64,000 bases of DNA, from NCBI GenBank assembly GCA_023481105.1, contig JAMCWK010000151.1, forward strand, positions 1-64,000, read 5' to 3'. This document shows positions 49,368 to 58,424 of the stretch, one piece after another; the first letter of the stretch is position 1; each line of letters starts with the position of its first letter. The DNA is from Acidobacteriota bacterium (lineage in GTDB: Bacteria; Acidobacteriota; Terriglobia; Acidiferrales; UBA7541). The notes below the pieces were generated by a model. The model had not been told where the DNA came from, searched no databases, and saw only the letters and a list, made by a program, of their open reading frames with translations. Made by a program: the position numbers and the translations under genes.

Positions 49368-51224
49368 GTGTGCGGGATAGTCGGTTACATAGGTTCCAAA
49401 AAAGTTGTGCCCCTGATTCTGGACGGTCTGCGCCGCCTGGAATATCGCGGTTATGATTCCGCGGGCATCGCCGTGGTGGACAAGAACGGCAAGATGGAGA
49501 TTCGCCGCGCGTCCGGCAAGCTGCGCAACCTGGAAGAAGCCATTCGCCTTTCCCCGCTCGACGGTGTTTATGGCATTGGTCACACCCGCTGGGCCACCCA
49601 TGGCCGCCCCACGGAGGAAAACGCCCACCCGCATCGCGACTGCACCGGGCAGATCGTCGTCGTCCACAACGGAATCATCGAAAATTATCTTGATTTGAAG
49701 CACGAACTGGAGAAAGAGGGCCACAAGTTCGTAACCGAAACGGATACCGAAATTGTTGCCCACCTCGTCGAAAAATATTCCAAGAATGAATGCCTGGAAG
49801 AAGCCATGCGCAAGGCCGTGCTCCGTTTGCGCGGCGTCTATGCGTTGGCCGTCGTCTCCACCAAGGAGCCCAACAAAATTGTCGCGGCGCGCCTCGGCCC
49901 GCCCGCGGTCATCGGACTCGGCCACGACGAATACTTCGTCGCCAGCGACATCCCTGCAATCCTTTATCACACACGCGACGTCTTCTTTCTCTCTGACGGC
50001 GACCTCGCCGTCATCACGCCGCAGGGCGTGCGCCTGCTGGACTTCGAAGGCCGCGCCATTCAGCGCCAGGTGCAGCACGTTACCTGGGACCCCATCATGG
50101 CGGAAAAGGGCGGCTTCAAGCATTTCATGCAGAAGGAAATTTTTGAGCAGCCGCGCGCCGTCCGCGACACTCTCCTCGGCCGCATTTCGCTGGAGACCGG
50201 CAAGGTCTTCCTCGACGAAATGGATATCACCGAGGAGGAATTCCGCACGTTCCGCAATGTGCGCATCGTTGCTTGCGGCACGAGTTGGCACGCCGCCGTC
50301 GCCGGCAAGTTCATGATTGAGAAACTCGCGAAGATTCCTGTCGAAGTGGATTACGGCAGCGAGTTCCGCTACCGCGACCCTATCATCGACAATAAAACAT
50401 TGGCCATTATGATCAGCCAGTCCGGCGAAACAGCGGACACTCTGGCCGGGCAGCGTGAGGCCAAATCGAAGGGCGCGAAAACGCTGGCCATTTGCAATGT
50501 CGTGGGCGCCATGGTGACGCGCGAAGCCAACGGCACCATCTATACGCATGCCGGCCCGGAAATCGGCGTCGCCTCCACGAAAGCCTTCACCGGGCAGCTC
50601 ACCGCGCTCTATCTCATCGCGCTGTACCTCGCGCAGACGCGCAACTCCATTCCGGCAGATCAGGCGCGCGAGTTGATGCACGAGCTCACCCGTTTGCCGC
50701 ACAAGCTGGAAACCATTTTGCAGCGCGACGAAGAGTACGAGGAGCTGGCCAAGAAGCTTTTCCGCTACACCAATTTTCTCTATCTCGGTCGCGGCATCCA
50801 CTATCCCATCGCCCTCGAGGGCGCTCTGAAGCTGAAGGAAATTTCTTACATTCACGCCGAAGGCTATCCGGCCGGCGAGATGAAGCACGGCCCCAACGCG
50901 CTCATTGATGAAAACCTTCCCGTCGTCGTCCTGGCTACGCGCGACGAGAAGGACCCTGCCTCCATGACGCGCTACGAAAAAACCGTCTCCAACATCCAGG
51001 AAGTGCAGGCGCGCGACGGCATCGTCATTTCCGTCGTCACGGAGGGCGACACTCTGGCCCGCCAGGCCTCCGACCATGTGATAGAAATTCCTGAAACTTT
51101 GGAAATCCTGACGCCCATCCTGGAAATCGTGCCGCTCCAGTTGCTGGCGTACCACATCGCCGTTCGCCGCGGCTGCGACGTGGACCAGCCACGCAACCTG
51201 GCCAAGTCTGTCACCGTCGAATAG
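49368..51224 (+). CDS. glmS: Glutamine-fructose-6-phosphate aminotransferase (isomerizing)
   Basis: 618 residues from a GTG at 49368 behind GAGAGGAG, so the mature N-terminal Cys is MCGIVGYIG. The glutaminase half includes [14 protein letters not shown] and GHTRWATHG. The isomerase half has two SIS domains ([46 protein letters not shown]) and the C-terminal [12 protein letters not shown]. It makes glucosamine 6-phosphate for peptidoglycan and LPS. The 139-bp leader shows no glmS-ribozyme-like motif that I can recognise. Confidence 0.97.
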   Translation: MCGIVGYIGSKKVVPLILDGLRRLEYRGYDSAGIAVVDKNGKMEIRRASGKLRNLEEAIRLSPLDGVYGIGHTRWATHGRPTEENAHPHRDCTGQIVVVHNGIIENYLDLKHELEKEGHKFVTETDTEIVAHLVEKYSKNECLEEAMRKAVLRLRGVYALAVVSTKEPNKIVAARLGPPAVIGLGHDEYFVASDIPAILYHTRDVFFLSDGDLAVITPQGVRLLDFEGRAIQRQVQHVTWDPIMAEKGGFKHFMQKEIFEQPRAVRDTLLGRISLETGKVFLDEMDITEEEFRTFRNVRIVACGTSWHAAVAGKFMIEKLAKIPVEVDYGSEFRYRDPIIDNKTLAIMISQSGETADTLAGQREAKSKGAKTLAICNVVGAMVTREANGTIYTHAGPEIGVASTKAFTGQLTALYLIALYLAQTRNSIPADQARELMHELTRLPHKLETILQRDEEYEELAKKLFRYTNFLYLGRGIHYPIALEGALKLKEISYIHAEGYPAGEMKHGPNALIDENLPVVVLATRDEKDPASMTRYEKTVSNIQEVQARDGIVISVVTEGDTLARQASDHVIEIPETLEILTPILEIVPLQLLAYHIAVRRGCDVDQPRNLAKSVTVE

Positions 51225-51245
51225 ATTGAGGTGCCTTAGCTCGTG

Positions 51246-52541
51246 ATGCGGCGGTCCGCAGCTTCAACAATTCTTTTCCTCCTCGGCATTTGCTTGCTCG
51301 CTTCCCCGCTTGCTGCGCAGACCGCCAAGCTGGCGCAGATAAAAGTAAGCGGCTCGTCCCGATTCCCGGAGTCGCTGATCGCCCCAGCCTCCGGCCTCTC
51401 GATCGGTGACACCATCTCCAAGGACGACATTCAGGCCGCCGCTAATCGCCTGGCCGACCTCGGCCCGTTTACCAACGTGCGCTACAAGTTCACGAGCCAG
51501 GCCGATACCGTCTCCGTCGAATTCACTCTTGCCGATGCCCCCACGATCCCCGTGCTGTTTGATAATTTCACGCTTTTCAGCGACGAGGAGCTCACGCAAG
51601 CCATCAAGGATTCGGTGGGTCTTTTCGATGGCACCGCCCCCGAGCAGGGTTCAATCCTCGACTCCATGACCGATGCCTTGCAGCAGTTTCTGGCGCAGCA
51701 CGGCATCAAGGCCGTCGTCGAGCGAACCTATCTTGCCGGCCCGGGCGAATCCGGCATGTTGCAACGGTTTGAAATCAAGGGTGCCGCCGGCTTGAAAGTA
51801 GGTGCGGTGCAGTTTGGCGACGCGTTGGCTGCGGAATCCAACAAATTGGCCGTTCCGCTCCGCGACCTGATTGGCAAGCCCTTTTCGCGCTTTTCGATTG
51901 GCGTGTTTGCCAGCGAGCAGGTCCGCCCGCTCTATCTCGCGCGCGGCCACTTGCGCGTGCAATTCGGCACACCGCAGGCGCGCTTTACCGGCAATCCCAC
52001 CCAGCCGCTGCCCGACAACGTCACCGTAATCTTGCCCATCACGCCCGGCCCCGCCTATCGCTGGGGCGGCGCCACGTGGAGCGGCAACACGGTCTTCATC
52101 CCCCAAGCCCTCGTGGATTTCATGGGCTTTGCGCCCGACGAACTGGCCGACGGAATGAAGGTGGAAGCCGGTTGGGAACGCGTGAAGAAGGAATATGCAA
52201 GGCACGGCTATCTGGACGCCGCTATTGACGCGGAGCCCGCGCTCGACGATGCCGCCGCACGCGTGCGCTACTGCGTCCGCGTCACCGAGGGGATTCAGTA
52301 CCGCATGGGGCGGCTTGTCATCACCGGGCTATCTCTAACCGCCGAGCGCCTCTTGATTGCCGCCTGGCGCATTCCCGCCGGCGAAGTTTTCGACAAGTCG
52401 TACTTTGACGACTTCCTCGCCAACCAGGTGAAGAACAAGAAACTTTTCGGCGAGCATGTCGTCCATTTCCAGCGCGCCGACCACTTGCTCCAGACAGACC
52501 TGCTGCACAAAACTGTGGATGTCCTTCTCGATTTCAAATAA
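51246..52541 (+). CDS. Secreted POTRA-domain protein without a beta-barrel
   Basis: 431 residues from the ATG at 51246. A signal peptide (MRRSAASTILFLLGICLLASPLAAQ) is followed by tandem POTRA-like repeats. The first (LAQIKVSGSSRFPESLIAPASGL then ANRLADLGPFTNVRYKF) is clear, and later ones are at about 145-230, 250-330 and 335-410 (IQYRMGRLVITGLSLTAERLLIAAWRIPAGEVFDKSYF). It ends at DVLLDFK with no outer-membrane barrel. It may serve as a periplasmic partner of the BAM machinery rather than being BamA. It follows glmS by 18 bp. Confidence 0.82.
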   Translation: MRRSAASTILFLLGICLLASPLAAQTAKLAQIKVSGSSRFPESLIAPASGLSIGDTISKDDIQAAANRLADLGPFTNVRYKFTSQADTVSVEFTLADAPTIPVLFDNFTLFSDEELTQAIKDSVGLFDGTAPEQGSILDSMTDALQQFLAQHGIKAVVERTYLAGPGESGMLQRFEIKGAAGLKVGAVQFGDALAAESNKLAVPLRDLIGKPFSRFSIGVFASEQVRPLYLARGHLRVQFGTPQARFTGNPTQPLPDNVTVILPITPGPAYRWGGATWSGNTVFIPQALVDFMGFAPDELADGMKVEAGWERVKKEYARHGYLDAAIDAEPALDDAAARVRYCVRVTEGIQYRMGRLVITGLSLTAERLLIAAWRIPAGEVFDKSYFDDFLANQVKNKKLFGEHVVHFQRADHLLQTDLLHKTVDVLLDFK

Positions 52542-52597
52542 TTCGTGTCAGAATGTGGGTTGACGTTTGGGCGACTCAAAGTTCAAGGCTCTGCATC

Positions 52598-53485
52598 ATG
52601 GCCCATCTAGCGAAAAACCGTCTCGACACGCCCGGCGCACTCGATCTCTCCCGGGCCGCGGAAAAGCAACAGGCGCTGCTCGCGCGCCTGGCCGCGCTCG
52701 ATTCCCTGCTGGTCGCGCTCTCCGGCGGCGCCGATTCCGCCTACTTGTCTTGGTCCGCGCACCGCGCTCTGGGCGAGCGCGCACTTTCCATCACTGCGCT
52801 TTCCGCAAGCTTCTCTGCGCACGACCGTCGGCAAGTGGAATCGTTTGTCCGCCACGCCGGCGTTCGGCACGAATTCATTCAAACGGAAGAGTTGGAAAAC
52901 CCACTGTATGTTGCGAACAATTCCGACCGCTGTTATTTCTGCAAAGCGGAGCTCTTCACCGTTCTCGGCCGTCTAGCCCAGCGGCGCGGCTTCGCTGCCC
53001 TGGCGTACGGCATTAACGCCGACGACACGCTGGATTTTCGCCCCGGCCACCGCGCTGCTTCGGAGCACAAAGTTCTCGCACCCTTGCTGGAAGCAGAGAT
53101 GAGCAAAGCGGAGATTCGCGAACTTTCGCGCGTCGCCGGACTTCCCACATGGGATCGTCCTGCATCGGCGTGTCTCGCTTCGCGCATCCCTTACGGCACT
53201 TCGGTCACCCGCGAAACCCTGGCGCAGGTCGAGGCCGGCGAAGCCGTCCTCCGCGAGCTCGGCTTCCTGCAATTTCGTGTGCGCTATTACGGCGCGCATG
53301 CCCGCGTGGAGATTGATCGCGCCGAGCTTGCTCGCGCATTTCAACCCGATATTCTCCGCGCGATGGAGGAGCGTCTCGCGCGCGTGGGTTTTTCCTCCGT
53401 CACCGTGGACCCGGACGGCTATCGCCAGGGCTCGCTCACCCAGGAGCTGCTCAGCCATAATTCCTCTCTTCAAATCGAAGATTGA
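52598..53485 (+). CDS. larE: LarE, ATP-dependent sacrificial sulfur transferase
   Basis: 295 residues from the ATG at 52598 (MAHLAKNRLDTPGAL). The PP-loop is VALSGGADSAYLSW (about 41-50). RCYFCKAELFTVL and the sulfur-donor cysteine in PASACLASRIPYG follow, the latter the hallmark of LarE. In Lactiplantibacillus, LarE donates its cysteine sulfur twice to make the pincer dithiocarboxylate of the nickel-pincer nucleotide used by lactate racemase and relatives. larC is present at 61243 in the same window, whereas larB and larA are not seen. Sulfur supply could be catalytic rather than sacrificial in some variants. Confidence 0.92.
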   Translation: MAHLAKNRLDTPGALDLSRAAEKQQALLARLAALDSLLVALSGGADSAYLSWSAHRALGERALSITALSASFSAHDRRQVESFVRHAGVRHEFIQTEELENPLYVANNSDRCYFCKAELFTVLGRLAQRRGFAALAYGINADDTLDFRPGHRAASEHKVLAPLLEAEMSKAEIRELSRVAGLPTWDRPASACLASRIPYGTSVTRETLAQVEAGEAVLRELGFLQFRVRYYGAHARVEIDRAELARAFQPDILRAMEERLARVGFSSVTVDPDGYRQGSLTQELLSHNSSLQIED

Positions 53486-53572
53486 GTTGCGTGCGCTTTG
53501 CATGCCTCTTTTTCACTCACAAGGAACCAAACGGTTCTCCATTGCGTACCTGAAGGTGTGGAGAGGTGTGCG

Positions 53573-54574
53573 ATGACCTTCCCTGCTTTCTTCCGCGGTA
53601 AGGCAAAATGCGCAGCACAGTTTTTGTTGTCTGGCGTATTTCTGCTGGCCGCCCTCGCCGCCGGATGTAACGTTGAGCCCGGCGCCACCGGGACATTTGA
53701 AAAAACTTTGACCGTGGATGGCCCAGTGCATTTCGAATTGTCCACGGGTTCCGGCGACATCGAAATCGTTTCCGGTCCTGCGGGGCAAGTTCACATCCGC
53801 GGCGAGTTCCGTGTGCAGACATTTCTTTTCGGCGGCACGCAGCGCCGCATGGAGGATCTTCGCGCGAACCCGCCCATCGAACAGCACGGCAACATCATCA
53901 ACGTGGGCCGCGACAAGCAGCGCTTGCGCAATATCACCATCAACTACCGCATCACCGTGCCGCAAGAAACTCTTTTGCGCGCGCGCTCGGGTTCCGGGGA
54001 CGTCCTGGTGCGCGGGCTGCATGGCCCCATTACCGTAGGCACCGGCTCCGGCAATGTCACCGTGGAAAATATCGGGGACGAAGTCGAGGCCACCACCGGC
54101 AGCGGCGATGTTCGTGCCACGGACGTGGCCGGCCCTCTCGAAGCCACCACCGGCTCTGGCGACATGCAATTGACCAGCATCCGTGGCGCCATCCGCACAC
54201 GCACCGGCTCCGGCAACGTGATCATCTCCCGGCCGGGTGACCGCGCCCAAGCCTCCACTGGCAGCGGCGACGTGCGCGTTTCCGATGCCGCTGCCGACCT
54301 GCGCCTTTCCACCAGCTCCGGCGACCTCACGATTGAAGGCAATCCTTCCGCGCAGAGTTACTGGGACTTGCAGACCAGCTCCGGCGAAATCCGCATCGAC
54401 GTCTCCGATTCGGCGAGCTTCCGCCTCGACGCGCGCACTTCCTCCGGCTACTTGGATACGAAAATTCCTCTGACCATCGAAGAGAAGAGTCGAAAATCCT
54501 TGCGCGCTCGCGCGGGCAGCGGCGCAGCGCGCATTCAGGCGGAGACCACTTCCGGTGACATCCGCATTCGCTGA
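53573..54574 (+). CDS. Lipoprotein with DUF4097-type beta-helical repeats
   Basis: 333 residues from the ATG at 53573 behind GGAGAGG. A signal peptide ends in a lipobox (LAALAAGCNVEPG), so it is probably lipid-anchored. About twelve degenerate repeats with a period near 20 residues are anchored on GSGD/GSGN/SSGD/SGE turns (TGSGDIEIV, SGSGDVLV, GTGSGNVTV, TTGSGDVRA, TSSGDLTI, TSSGEIRI). They predict a right-handed beta-helix or adhesin-like fold. Function unknown. It follows larE by 87 bp. Confidence 0.85.
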   Translation: MTFPAFFRGKAKCAAQFLLSGVFLLAALAAGCNVEPGATGTFEKTLTVDGPVHFELSTGSGDIEIVSGPAGQVHIRGEFRVQTFLFGGTQRRMEDLRANPPIEQHGNIINVGRDKQRLRNITINYRITVPQETLLRARSGSGDVLVRGLHGPITVGTGSGNVTVENIGDEVEATTGSGDVRATDVAGPLEATTGSGDMQLTSIRGAIRTRTGSGNVIISRPGDRAQASTGSGDVRVSDAAADLRLSTSSGDLTIEGNPSAQSYWDLQTSSGEIRIDVSDSASFRLDARTSSGYLDTKIPLTIEEKSRKSLRARAGSGAARIQAETTSGDIRIR

Positions 54575-54616
54575 GGAACGCAGCCAATCGCGCGTGGCAC
54601 TCCGCAGCGCGTGCGG

Positions 54617-55429
54617 CTAATTGAATCCGGCCATCTCCCACTTCTTCAGGATGTCCTGCACCAGCGCCTTCACTTTGGCGATCACTTTCTTGTAATACTC
54701 GTCCGCCTTGGCCTGGTCGAAATCTTTTGGCCAGCCCTGCCCTTCTTTGTAGAGGCCGATTGTTGACGGCGCGGGCACCGCTGACCACGTGCCCGGCGCA
54801 GGATTCGCCGTCGTCATGTCCTTGCCCGTGTACAGCTCTTTGTGCACCAGCTTCGGATTGATCGCCTGGATGAACGCCGTCTCGTTGATGCCGGCGTGCC
54901 CGCCGTCTTCTTTGAAGACCTCCAGCGTCACGTCGCTCGCCAGTGACCACCAATTAATCACCAGCGTGTTCACCTTGTGCGCCAGCGCGATTTCGCTGGC
55001 CACCGCATTCAGAATTGCCGTCTGCCCGCCGCCGTGCCCGTTGATCACCACAATGTTCTTGAACCCGTTCTTCACCATGCCTTCCAGCACCGCGCGAAAA
55101 TATCCGCGAAAAGCATCTTCGGAAATGTGCACTGCGCCCGGATAAGGAGACATGGAGCCGGTCACTCCGTACGGAATGTGCGGCGCGACCAGCGCATTTA
55201 TGTCCGCCGCAATCGCATTGGCGATGGCCACCGGGGCCGTATTGTCCGCGCCGTTGTTGATGACGCCGTGCGGCTCGAGCGTCCCCACGGTCACCAGCAC
55301 GGTCTTCACCTTCGTCGGCACGATTTGCCGGAACTCCATCCAGTTCAAATCGTCCATCGCCCGCGTGGGTAGTTGCTGGGCGCTGACAGAGCATGTGACC
55401 AAAGCAATCAGAATAAAAAGTTTCCGCAT
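54617..55429 (-). CDS. Exported creatininase-family amidohydrolase
   Basis: 270 residues with a Sec signal peptide (MRKLFILIALVTCSVSAQQ). The creatininase fold is recognised by the metal motifs VGTLEPHGVINNGADN, VVINGHGGGQTA and KEDGGHAGINETAFIQ. Creatininase-family enzymes hydrolyse creatinine, mycofactocin precursor peptides or related amides, usually in the cytoplasm. The signal peptide is therefore notable and makes the substrate uncertain. It follows the deacetylase gene by 35 bp on the same strand. Confidence 0.85.
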   Translation of the reverse strand: MRKLFILIALVTCSVSAQQLPTRAMDDLNWMEFRQIVPTKVKTVLVTVGTLEPHGVINNGADNTAPVAIANAIAADINALVAPHIPYGVTGSMSPYPGAVHISEDAFRGYFRAVLEGMVKNGFKNIVVINGHGGGQTAILNAVASEIALAHKVNTLVINWWSLASDVTLEVFKEDGGHAGINETAFIQAINPKLVHKELYTGKDMTTANPAPGTWSAVPAPSTIGLYKEGQGWPKDFDQAKADEYYKKVIAKVKALVQDILKKWEMAGFN

Positions 55430-55464
55430 GGGTCCTCCAATAAACTTTGGGGATTGTAACTGAT

Positions 55465-56394
55465 TCAGGAGCGCACAGCAGCGGAGTTGCGCGCAGCAGA
55501 ATCGCGCGCTGCGAGAATCGTGTTGACGTGAATGCGCACAGTGTCTTCCACGCGCCGCGCGTATCCGCCCGCCAGCGTCACCGCCACCGGCACCTTCAGG
55601 CGCCGCGCGTGCTCGAACACCAGCCGGTCGCGCCTTTGCAATCCTTCTATGGTCAGCCGCAGGCCGCCGAGTTGATCTTCCATGTACGGGTCCGCTCCTC
55701 CCACATAAAACAGCACGTCCGGATGGAAATCATGGAACGCTTGAATCAAGTGTTTTTCCAGAATGGCTAAGTAATCCGCGTCGCCGATGCCGTCCGGCAA
55801 ATGCAGGTCAATGTTCGACGCCATTTTGGGATACGGGTAGTTGTTCTCCTGATGGATGGAAAGCGTAAAAACGTCGCCGTCGCCACCGAAAATTTCTGCC
55901 GTGCCGTTTCCCTGATGTACGTCGGTGTCCACCACCATGGCCGTGGCCACGGCATTGTCGAATTGCAGCCGGCGAATGGCGATGGCCACATCGTGGATCG
56001 CGCAGAAGCCTTCGCCGTGCTCCGGGAACGCGTGATGAAACCCGCCGCCAATGTTGACCGCGAATCCATCGGCCAGCGCCTGCTGCCCGGCCAGCGTAGT
56101 GCCACCCGCCGCGCACCAGAACGCTTCGATGGTTTCCACGGAGTACGGGATTTCCAGCCGCATCAACTCGGTGAGCGAAAGCTTCCCGCTCTTCAGTTTG
56201 CGCACCCACTCCTGCGAGTGCACGCGCAGCACGTCGGCATCGGGTGCTGGCTCCGGCGCCACGAAATCGCCGTCCTCCGCCAACTTTTCGCGTAGCAGCG
56301 TTTCCCGCACCAGGCGGTATTTCTGCGACGCAAAAACGTGCGCGCCCAGGTTCAAGTCGTAGCGTTCGTGATAAATGAGTTTGAACGGCAGCAT
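55465..56394 (-). CDS. AcuC-like histone-deacetylase-family protein
   Basis: 309 residues from the ATG at 56394 (MLPFKLIYHERYDLN); the track start is a TTG four codons earlier. Zinc-deacetylase motifs are present in order: NIGGGFHHAFPEHGEGFCAIHD with the two charge-relay His, VVDTDVHQGNGTAEIF with Asp/His zinc ligands, VGGADPYMEDQLGG, and the Tyr in TLAGGYARRVED. Bacterial members deacetylate acyl-lysine (AcuC) or polyamine/acetoin-related substrates. A sirtuin is encoded 6 kb away. Confidence 0.88.
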   Translation of the reverse strand: MLPFKLIYHERYDLNLGAHVFASQKYRLVRETLLREKLAEDGDFVAPEPAPDADVLRVHSQEWVRKLKSGKLSLTELMRLEIPYSVETIEAFWCAAGGTTLAGQQALADGFAVNIGGGFHHAFPEHGEGFCAIHDVAIAIRRLQFDNAVATAMVVDTDVHQGNGTAEIFGGDGDVFTLSIHQENNYPYPKMASNIDLHLPDGIGDADYLAILEKHLIQAFHDFHPDVLFYVGGADPYMEDQLGGLRLTIEGLQRRDRLVFEHARRLKVPVAVTLAGGYARRVEDTVRIHVNTILAARDSAARNSAAVRS

Positions 56395-56557
56395 TTTTCC
56401 GTGCAACAGCCTACCTGCAACCCCTTATCGAATCAACCTGTCCAGAGGCGGAATCCACTTCGCCCGCCCGCGTCGCCCATTGCGGCTGCAAAGCGGTGCT
56501 AAGATTGTTGCGCGGGCCGCGCCAAGCTTGTTTTGCTGTGAGAAAGGGCAGTCCTTG

Positions 56558-57445
56558 ATGCTTACGAACAATCCCGGCAGCCGCAACGGGAGAATTGTAT
56601 TTCTGCTCACGCTCGTGGCGGCGTGCTGGTTTGCCAGTGCGTGCCAGACTGAAAAGCCCGTCGAGTCCAGACAGTTTCCGTTTCGTGGAATCGTCGTCAA
56701 CGTGAACCCGACGGCAAAGACCGTCATGATCCACCACGATGAAATCCCGGGCTACATGATGTCCATGACCATGGAATTCAAGCTCAAGGACTCCGGGGAT
56801 TACGCGCGTTTGACCAGCGGCGACACGATTGATGCTACTCTCGTGGTGAGTGGAACTTCCTCTTATTTGCAGGACCTGAAAATCACCAAAGGCGATCCGA
56901 ACTTTTCTGCCCCGCCGGGCGCGGCTTCCGTCCGTGAACCGAAGCCCGGAGACGCTGTGCCGGATGTCCAGCTCATCGACGACAACGGCAAGCTTTTTCG
57001 ATTGCGCGAGCTGCGAGGCCGCAGACTTGTCATCACCTTCATCTACACTCGCTGCCCCCTGCCGGACTTCTGCCCCTTGATGAATCGGAATTTCGCCAAG
57101 ATCGCCGCGGAGTTGGACAAGGATTCTGCGCTGGCCAGGCGCACCGTATTGCTGAGCATCAGCTTCGACCCGAAATACGATACGCCGGAAGTGCTCAAGC
57201 AGAATTTGGCTATGTACCGGGATGCCACGCGTCCGGGTCTGGCGCAGTGGCTCTTCGCCACCGGAAAGCCCGACCAAATCACCTCGATCGCGGAATTTTC
57301 TGGCGTCTGGTACAAGGAGCAGCCGGATCAGGTGCTGCACAATCTGCGCACCATCGTGCTAAGTCCGGACGGCAAAGTGGAAGTCGTTTTCCGCGGCAAC
57401 GAGTGGAAACCGGAAGAAGTGCTGCGCGTCCTTCGTCAACCCTGA
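56558..57445 (+). CDS. Lipoprotein combining a CusF-like copper-binding domain and an SCO1/SenC domain
   Basis: 295 residues from the ATG at 56558 with AAAGGG upstream; the track's 56375 start lies in the divergent gene's leader. A signal peptide ends in a lipobox (FASACQTEK). Residues about 35-110 resemble CusF-like copper chaperones (MIHHDEIPGYMMSMTMEF supplies His and Met ligands). Residues about 125-295 are a thioredoxin-fold SCO domain with the copper motif TRCPLPDFCPLM and a late His in QVLHNLRTIVL. It probably delivers copper to cytochrome oxidase. It converges on the polyprenyl synthase gene, 4 bp apart. Confidence 0.88.
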   Translation: MLTNNPGSRNGRIVFLLTLVAACWFASACQTEKPVESRQFPFRGIVVNVNPTAKTVMIHHDEIPGYMMSMTMEFKLKDSGDYARLTSGDTIDATLVVSGTSSYLQDLKITKGDPNFSAPPGAASVREPKPGDAVPDVQLIDDNGKLFRLRELRGRRLVITFIYTRCPLPDFCPLMNRNFAKIAAELDKDSALARRTVLLSISFDPKYDTPEVLKQNLAMYRDATRPGLAQWLFATGKPDQITSIAEFSGVWYKEQPDQVLHNLRTIVLSPDGKVEVVFRGNEWKPEEVLRVLRQP

Positions 57446-57449
57446 TGCT

Positions 57450-58424
57450 TCAGTTTTCGCGCTCGAGAATGAAATCGGGTAGCGCCAGCAGCGCGCGGCG
57501 GTAATCGGAGTCCGACAAATCCAGCAAGCAGGCTTTGGCTTTCGCCGCGAAGTCTTGCGCGAGCCTCCGCGTGCGCTCGATGGCCCCGGTCGTGCGCACC
57601 AGCGACGTAATCTGGTCCCGGCGCACGCTGACGAATCCTTTTTCATCGAGAATGGTGTTCACCATCCTCCGCTCCTCCGGCCCGGATCCCTCCAGCGCGT
57701 AAATCAGCGGCAGCGTGATTTTCCCGTCCTTCAAATCATTCAGCACCGGCTTACCCAGAATTTTCGGCGACGCCGTGAAGTCCAACAAGTCGTCCACCAC
57801 CTGGAACGCCAGCCCGGAGTATTTGCCGTATTCCGCGAGCGCCTGCTCCGTCAGCGGATCGCGGTCGGCCAGCACCGCGCCAAGTTGCGCGCAGCCCGAA
57901 AGCAGGCACGCTGTCTTGCGGTACGCCAGGTCTAGCGCTTCTGCTTCTGTCTGCTCCAGGCGGCCGAGCTGCGTGAGCTGCATCAACTCGCCTTCCACCA
58001 TGTTTTGCGTGAGGTCAATCAGGATATCGAGGACGCGGAAATTGCGCTCGCGCAGCGCCATCTGGAACGACTGCATGTACAGCCAGTCCCCCGCCAGCAC
58101 GGACATGTGGTTGCCCCAGCGCGAATTCGCGGAGGCCCGGCCGCGGCGGAGGTTGGCATCGTCAATGACGTCGTCGTGCACCAGCGTGGCGGAGTGAATC
58201 AGCTCGACGACGGCGCCCAGCCGGATCGCGCCTTCTCCGCGCACGCCGCAAAAGCGCGCGCTCAAGAGCAACAGCGCCGGCCGCAGCCGCTTCCCGCCGC
58301 CGCTGAGCAGGTAGTTGCCGATCTCCGACACCGGCTCCAGCGCGGAATTGCTCTGCGCGGCGATTTCCTCTTCGACGCGCGCCAAGTCATCGCGCACCAA
58401 CTCGAAGATCTCTTTAACCGTCAC
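57450..58424 (-). CDS. Long-chain polyprenyl diphosphate synthase
   Basis: 324 residues of trans-prenyltransferase fold: GGGKRLRPALLLLSAR, the first aspartate-rich motif LVHDDVIDDANLRRG (about 92-106), and the second QVVDDLLDFTAS (about 213-224). It elongates farnesyl diphosphate with IPP. Chain length (hepta-, octa- or nona-prenyl, for a quinone side chain) cannot be fixed from sequence. It overlaps tatD by 4 bases (ATGA) and ends the sirtuin-larC-metG-tatD operon. Confidence 0.92.
   Translation of the reverse strand: MTVKEIFELVRDDLARVEEEIAAQSNSALEPVSEIGNYLLSGGGKRLRPALLLLSARFCGVRGEGAIRLGAVVELIHSATLVHDDVIDDANLRRGRASANSRWGNHMSVLAGDWLYMQSFQMALRERNFRVLDILIDLTQNMVEGELMQLTQLGRLEQTEAEALDLAYRKTACLLSGCAQLGAVLADRDPLTEQALAEYGKYSGLAFQVVDDLLDFTASPKILGKPVLNDLKDGKITLPLIYALEGSGPEERRMVNTILDEKGFVSVRRDQITSLVRTTGAIERTRRLAQDFAAKAKACLLDLSDSDYRRALLALPDFILEREN

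Noticed and set aside
49194-51155. 653-residue minus ORF opposite glmS
   Set aside because: Long, but wholly antisense to a textbook GlmS; long shadow ORFs are common at this GC content.
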